Of a DNA stretch of 64,000 nt, positions 60,820-64,000 are shown piece by piece (position 1 is the first letter of the stretch; every line of letters starts with the position of its first letter). Under the pieces are notes generated by a model, which saw nothing but the letters and a program-made list of their open reading frames with translations, was not told where the DNA came from and searched no databases. This DNA comes from Diphasiastrum complanatum (lineage: Eukaryota; Streptophyta; Lycopodiopsida; Lycopodiales; Lycopodiaceae), in the NCBI GenBank assembly GCA_029204225.1, contig CM055094.1, positions 23,064,657 through 23,128,656 on the forward strand. Reading direction: 5' to 3'. A program made the translations under genes and the position numbers.

Positions 60820-61687
60820 AACGTGTGAAAAGTACAGATTTGGATCCCTACCAAGTTTGGGATCAAATCCCCTCACTAAAATCAAGATTCTAGCTTGCCC
60901 TCTCAATACTAGTTTTTAGCACCAAAACTTGCTAAAAATGAATTTGCTTTTAATCAATGGGCAATGATCTTGTACTTATATCTGATACTATGTGAAAGTA
61001 CAGTAATTTGGGGACCAAAAATGGATCTTAAATGATCCACAAGAGTTATTATGTGCTTGCTTACCAATCTATCAGAAAACTTTTTTACAAAGAACTTGAT
61101 CTAGATTGGCAAGTTCAGAAACAACAAGCAGTGATAATGGAAATACATAAACATAAATTCGAGTTGGCACATGTGTACTACAGGCTGTAGTATGGCCTGC
61201 AAGCTGTGTTTGAAGTCTTCAAAGAGTTGGTTTCATTTCGATTATCAGAAAACAATGTACATGAGAGTAGAAACTCGAGTTGCCAATGGGCTCCAAAAAT
61301 AATCTATCTTCTCACTATGGAAGCTTGGAATACATAGCAAATTTGACTTCCTTTCTAAATTTAGGTGGATTTCTAGCATGTAATAAGGAAGCTAACTCAG
61401 CATTTTTGCCTTAAAATGAAACCCTAGTCTATTTCCTAGAGTCATGTTTGGTAGATAGCTAGTTGGTCAATTTTTCACCTTAAATCTAGGATTTAGGTCC
61501 TATAAACTAGGAATCACTACCAAAATGACATGACCAACCCTATGGACTTGAGCTAGCCTACATTAGGAGTGCATTGCCACGTAGCATCTTGGCCTCACAT
61601 GTGTGGAATCCACTTATGTACAAAATTTACATTATACTACATGGTTTTTGATCAAGCTAGATTTGCTAATTTTGGGCAATTTTTACA
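60820..61687 (-). mobile_element. 5' LTR, PBS and leader of a Copia relative of the young element
   Basis: On the minus strand the LTR runs from 61687 (TGTAAAAATTGCC) to 60991 (TTTCACA), 697 bp. It matches the LTR of 35671-36361 in order, with many differences. A mutated PBS, TAGTATCAGATA, follows at 60990-60979. The leader then matches 36375-36530 (GGGGATTTGATCCCAAACTT is shared) and stops near 60820. Gag is absent. Confidence 0.8.
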
Positions 61688-61694
61688 AGTAGGT

Positions 61695-62310
61695 ATGAGA
61701 AATTCAGATCCAAAACACACTTGCTGGATCAAGAAGATCTTGGCTAAATTTGGATGCACATCTAGAATCATTCACAAGCTAGAAATAATTTATCTACCAT
61801 GCTAGATTTGCAAAATTCATGTAGATTTGATCATAAACACTAGGATCTGATATGGTACTGTACTTGTCTGTACAACAACAATAGCAAATAGTACTTCACA
61901 CATGTGGATTCAAGTACAGAAAGAAAAATCACTTTCTATATCTTAGAACTCAAGATGTAATGAGAAATATGCAAGACATGAACATAGAATCAAAAGAGAA
62001 AAGTTCTCCACATAGAACGCTAGTACATCTATTTATGAAAGCCATAATGCCACTTGGCAACTTGCCCTAAAATTTTCCTAAAATAACAACTTCTAGGTAC
62101 TTTACTAAAATCCTAGTTTCTAGTGACTACATGCAATGTATATATATTAGCCAATTAGAATGGGTCTAAATCTGACCTCATTCACAAATCTACTTGGCAA
62201 AAATAGTACAAACTCTATTGACATAAAAAAATCTATCTGTAAGTTGAAATTCCAAGTTGGTCTCAAAATTGCCAAAATAACTCAGCTAAACTAGTTGAAT
62301 TTTTCACACT
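61695..62310 (-). repeat. 3' LTR of a fourth Copia family
   Basis: On the minus strand it starts TGTGAAAAATTCAACTAG at 62310 and ends GAATTTCTCA at 61695. A polypurine tract, AAAAGGGAG, lies directly upstream at 62311-62319. A second copy of this LTR, on the plus strand, occupies 63334-63893. Confidence 0.75.
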
Positions 62311-62319
62311 CCCTTTTCA

Positions 62320-62530
62320 ACTAGTTTTAGCATAGATTTTGATGGTACTCCCTTGATGAGACATGTTGAAGATCCACTTCTTTTGCCATGACTTGTTCTC
62401 TCACAAAACTTCAATATGCTTGCCCCTTGCATGAAAAATAGGATTGCTTGCCAAACCTTGGGCTGAAGGGTATCACAAAAGATGATTGGACACTTTTGAA
62501 AATCCAGCAAATTAAGATCCATTACCATCC
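62320..62530 (-). pseudogene. Copia RNase H C-terminal scrap
   Basis: Frame-shifted pieces on the minus strand read IIFCD, then FVREQVMAKEVDLQHVSS, the typical end of a Copia RNase H (relatives show CDN and HFVREKV at the same spacing). It belongs with the LTR at 61695-62310. Confidence 0.6.
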
Positions 62531-62570
62531 TCTTGATCCATCATGCTGAAAATGAAAAATTGGCGTAGCT

Positions 62571-62587
62571 CCCTAGCAACGGCACCA
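62571..62587 (-). other. Gypsy primer-binding site, tRNA-Asp type
   Basis: On the minus strand, TGGTGCCGTTGCTAGGG follows the LTR end after a 4-nt spacer. It resembles the TGGCGCCGTTGCCGGGG site complementary to plant tRNA-Asp, with changes. Confidence 0.65.
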
Positions 62588-62591
62588 AAAT

Positions 62592-63332
<741 letters not shown>

Positions 63333-63333
63333 G

Positions 63334-63893
63334 TCAATAAGATCTAAATAGTATTTGTACTATTTTCGACAAGTAGATTTGTGGATAAGGTCGGATTTTG
63401 GCCCATTCTAATTGACTAATATAGATACATTATTTCATTTAGTCACTAAAAACTAAGTTTTTAGAAAAGTACCTAGAAGCTGTTATTTTAGGACAATTTT
63501 AGGGCAAGCAAGCGGAATTATGGCTTATATAAATAGTTGTACTAGTGTGGATAAGCTATCTTGTAGTTCTCTTTCTATGTGGAGAACTTTCCTCTTTTGA
63601 TTTTGTGTTCATCTCTTGCATATTTTTCATGATATCTTGATCTCTATTGTATAGAATGTGATTTTTCTTGTACTTGAATCCACATGTGTGAAATACTATT
63701 TGCTAATGTTGTTGTATGGACAAGAATAGTACCATATCAAATCTTAGTGTGTATGATCAGATTTACATGAATTTCTCAATTCTAGCATGGTAGATAAATG
63801 ATTTCTAGCTTGTGAATGATTCTAGACGTGCATCCAAATTTAGCCAAGATCTTGTTGATCCATCAAGTGTGTTTTGGATCTGAATTTCTCACA
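63334..63893 (+). repeat. LTR of the fourth Copia family, plus strand, 5' truncated
   Basis: It matches the reverse complement of 61695-62240 closely, ending GGATCTGAATTTCTCACA. Its first part is missing where the Gypsy LTR abuts it. The PBS follows directly, so this is the 5' LTR of an element that continues beyond the window. Confidence 0.8.
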
Positions 63894-63905
63894 TGGTATC
63901 AGAGC
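63894..63905 (+). other. Primer-binding site, initiator tRNA-Met type
   Basis: TGGTATCAGAGC directly follows the LTR end. The leader continues to the window edge. Confidence 0.9.
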
Positions 63906-64000
63906 AGGTTGTAGGCTAAAGTTTGTGGATTTTCCAAATCTAGAGGTGGATTTGAGGGTGCCATCAATTCTATCATCTATGAGGAGCTGTTACTATCTCA

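Overview
This is nuclear DNA of a land plant with a large, repeat-rich genome. The evidence is plant-type Ty1/Copia and Ty3/Gypsy LTR retrotransposons primed by initiator-tRNA-Met or tRNA-Asp sites, AT-rich intergenic DNA, a plausible short intron, and long CT/GA microsatellites. The element load, the DUF7869-type gene and the Ulp1-like fragment would suit a fern, gymnosperm or other large-genome non-flowering plant, but I cannot name the species. I see no intact conserved host gene, tRNA, rRNA or CRISPR array. Almost everything recognisable is a mobile element, mostly broken.

Layout. 0-3.4 kb: a decayed DUF7869-type gene with an N-terminal tandem-repeat region. 4.4-7.0 kb: a truncated Copia element joined to an unrelated LTR fragment. 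10.0-12.2 kb: a junction between Copia and Gypsy debris, followed by minisatellites at 12.6-13.3 kb. 14.8-16.6 kb: a broken gene ending in a truncated Ulp1-like protease fold. 18.9-19.8 kb: a Copia reverse transcriptase/RNase H remnant. 23.1-23.8 kb: an unassigned, possibly transposase-like pseudogene. 25.1-26.0 kb (minus): a reverse-transcriptase pseudogene that looks Penelope-like. 27.8-28.2 kb: four G-boxes next to CT arrays. 33.2-34.1 kb: an unrecognised ORF pair joined by a plausible intron.

The centrepiece is a nest at 34.5-43.7 kb. A minus-strand Gypsy-type element with gag but no pol (TR-GAG-like) is interrupted by a 651-bp LTR-like insertion. It is also interrupted by a nearly complete young Copia element at 35671-41674, which has two LTRs about 1% different, a 5-bp target duplication CTGTG, a PBS and a PPT. 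That Copia copy has one gag-pol frame break and one nonsense codon. Immediately beyond is a three-exon gene fragment on the minus strand (43.7-44.5 kb).

46.3-51.1 kb (minus) is a second Copia family with its 3' LTR. 51.6-52.5 kb (plus) is a fragment of that same family facing it head to head, cut by the 5' end of a third Copia family (52.5-54.2 kb). 56.6-56.9 kb may be a LINE-like reverse transcriptase scrap. 59.6-59.9 kb holds a nearly perfect 285-bp foldback hairpin. 60.8-64.0 kb is a pile of LTRs: three Copia LTRs in two orientations, plus one Gypsy LTR that carries a CT array.

Together the genes record repeated rounds of insertion, nesting and decay rather than a pathway. The items most worth following up are the foldback hairpin, the gag-only nested element, the DUF7869-type gene, the reverse-transcriptase pseudogene and the two multi-exon unknown loci.
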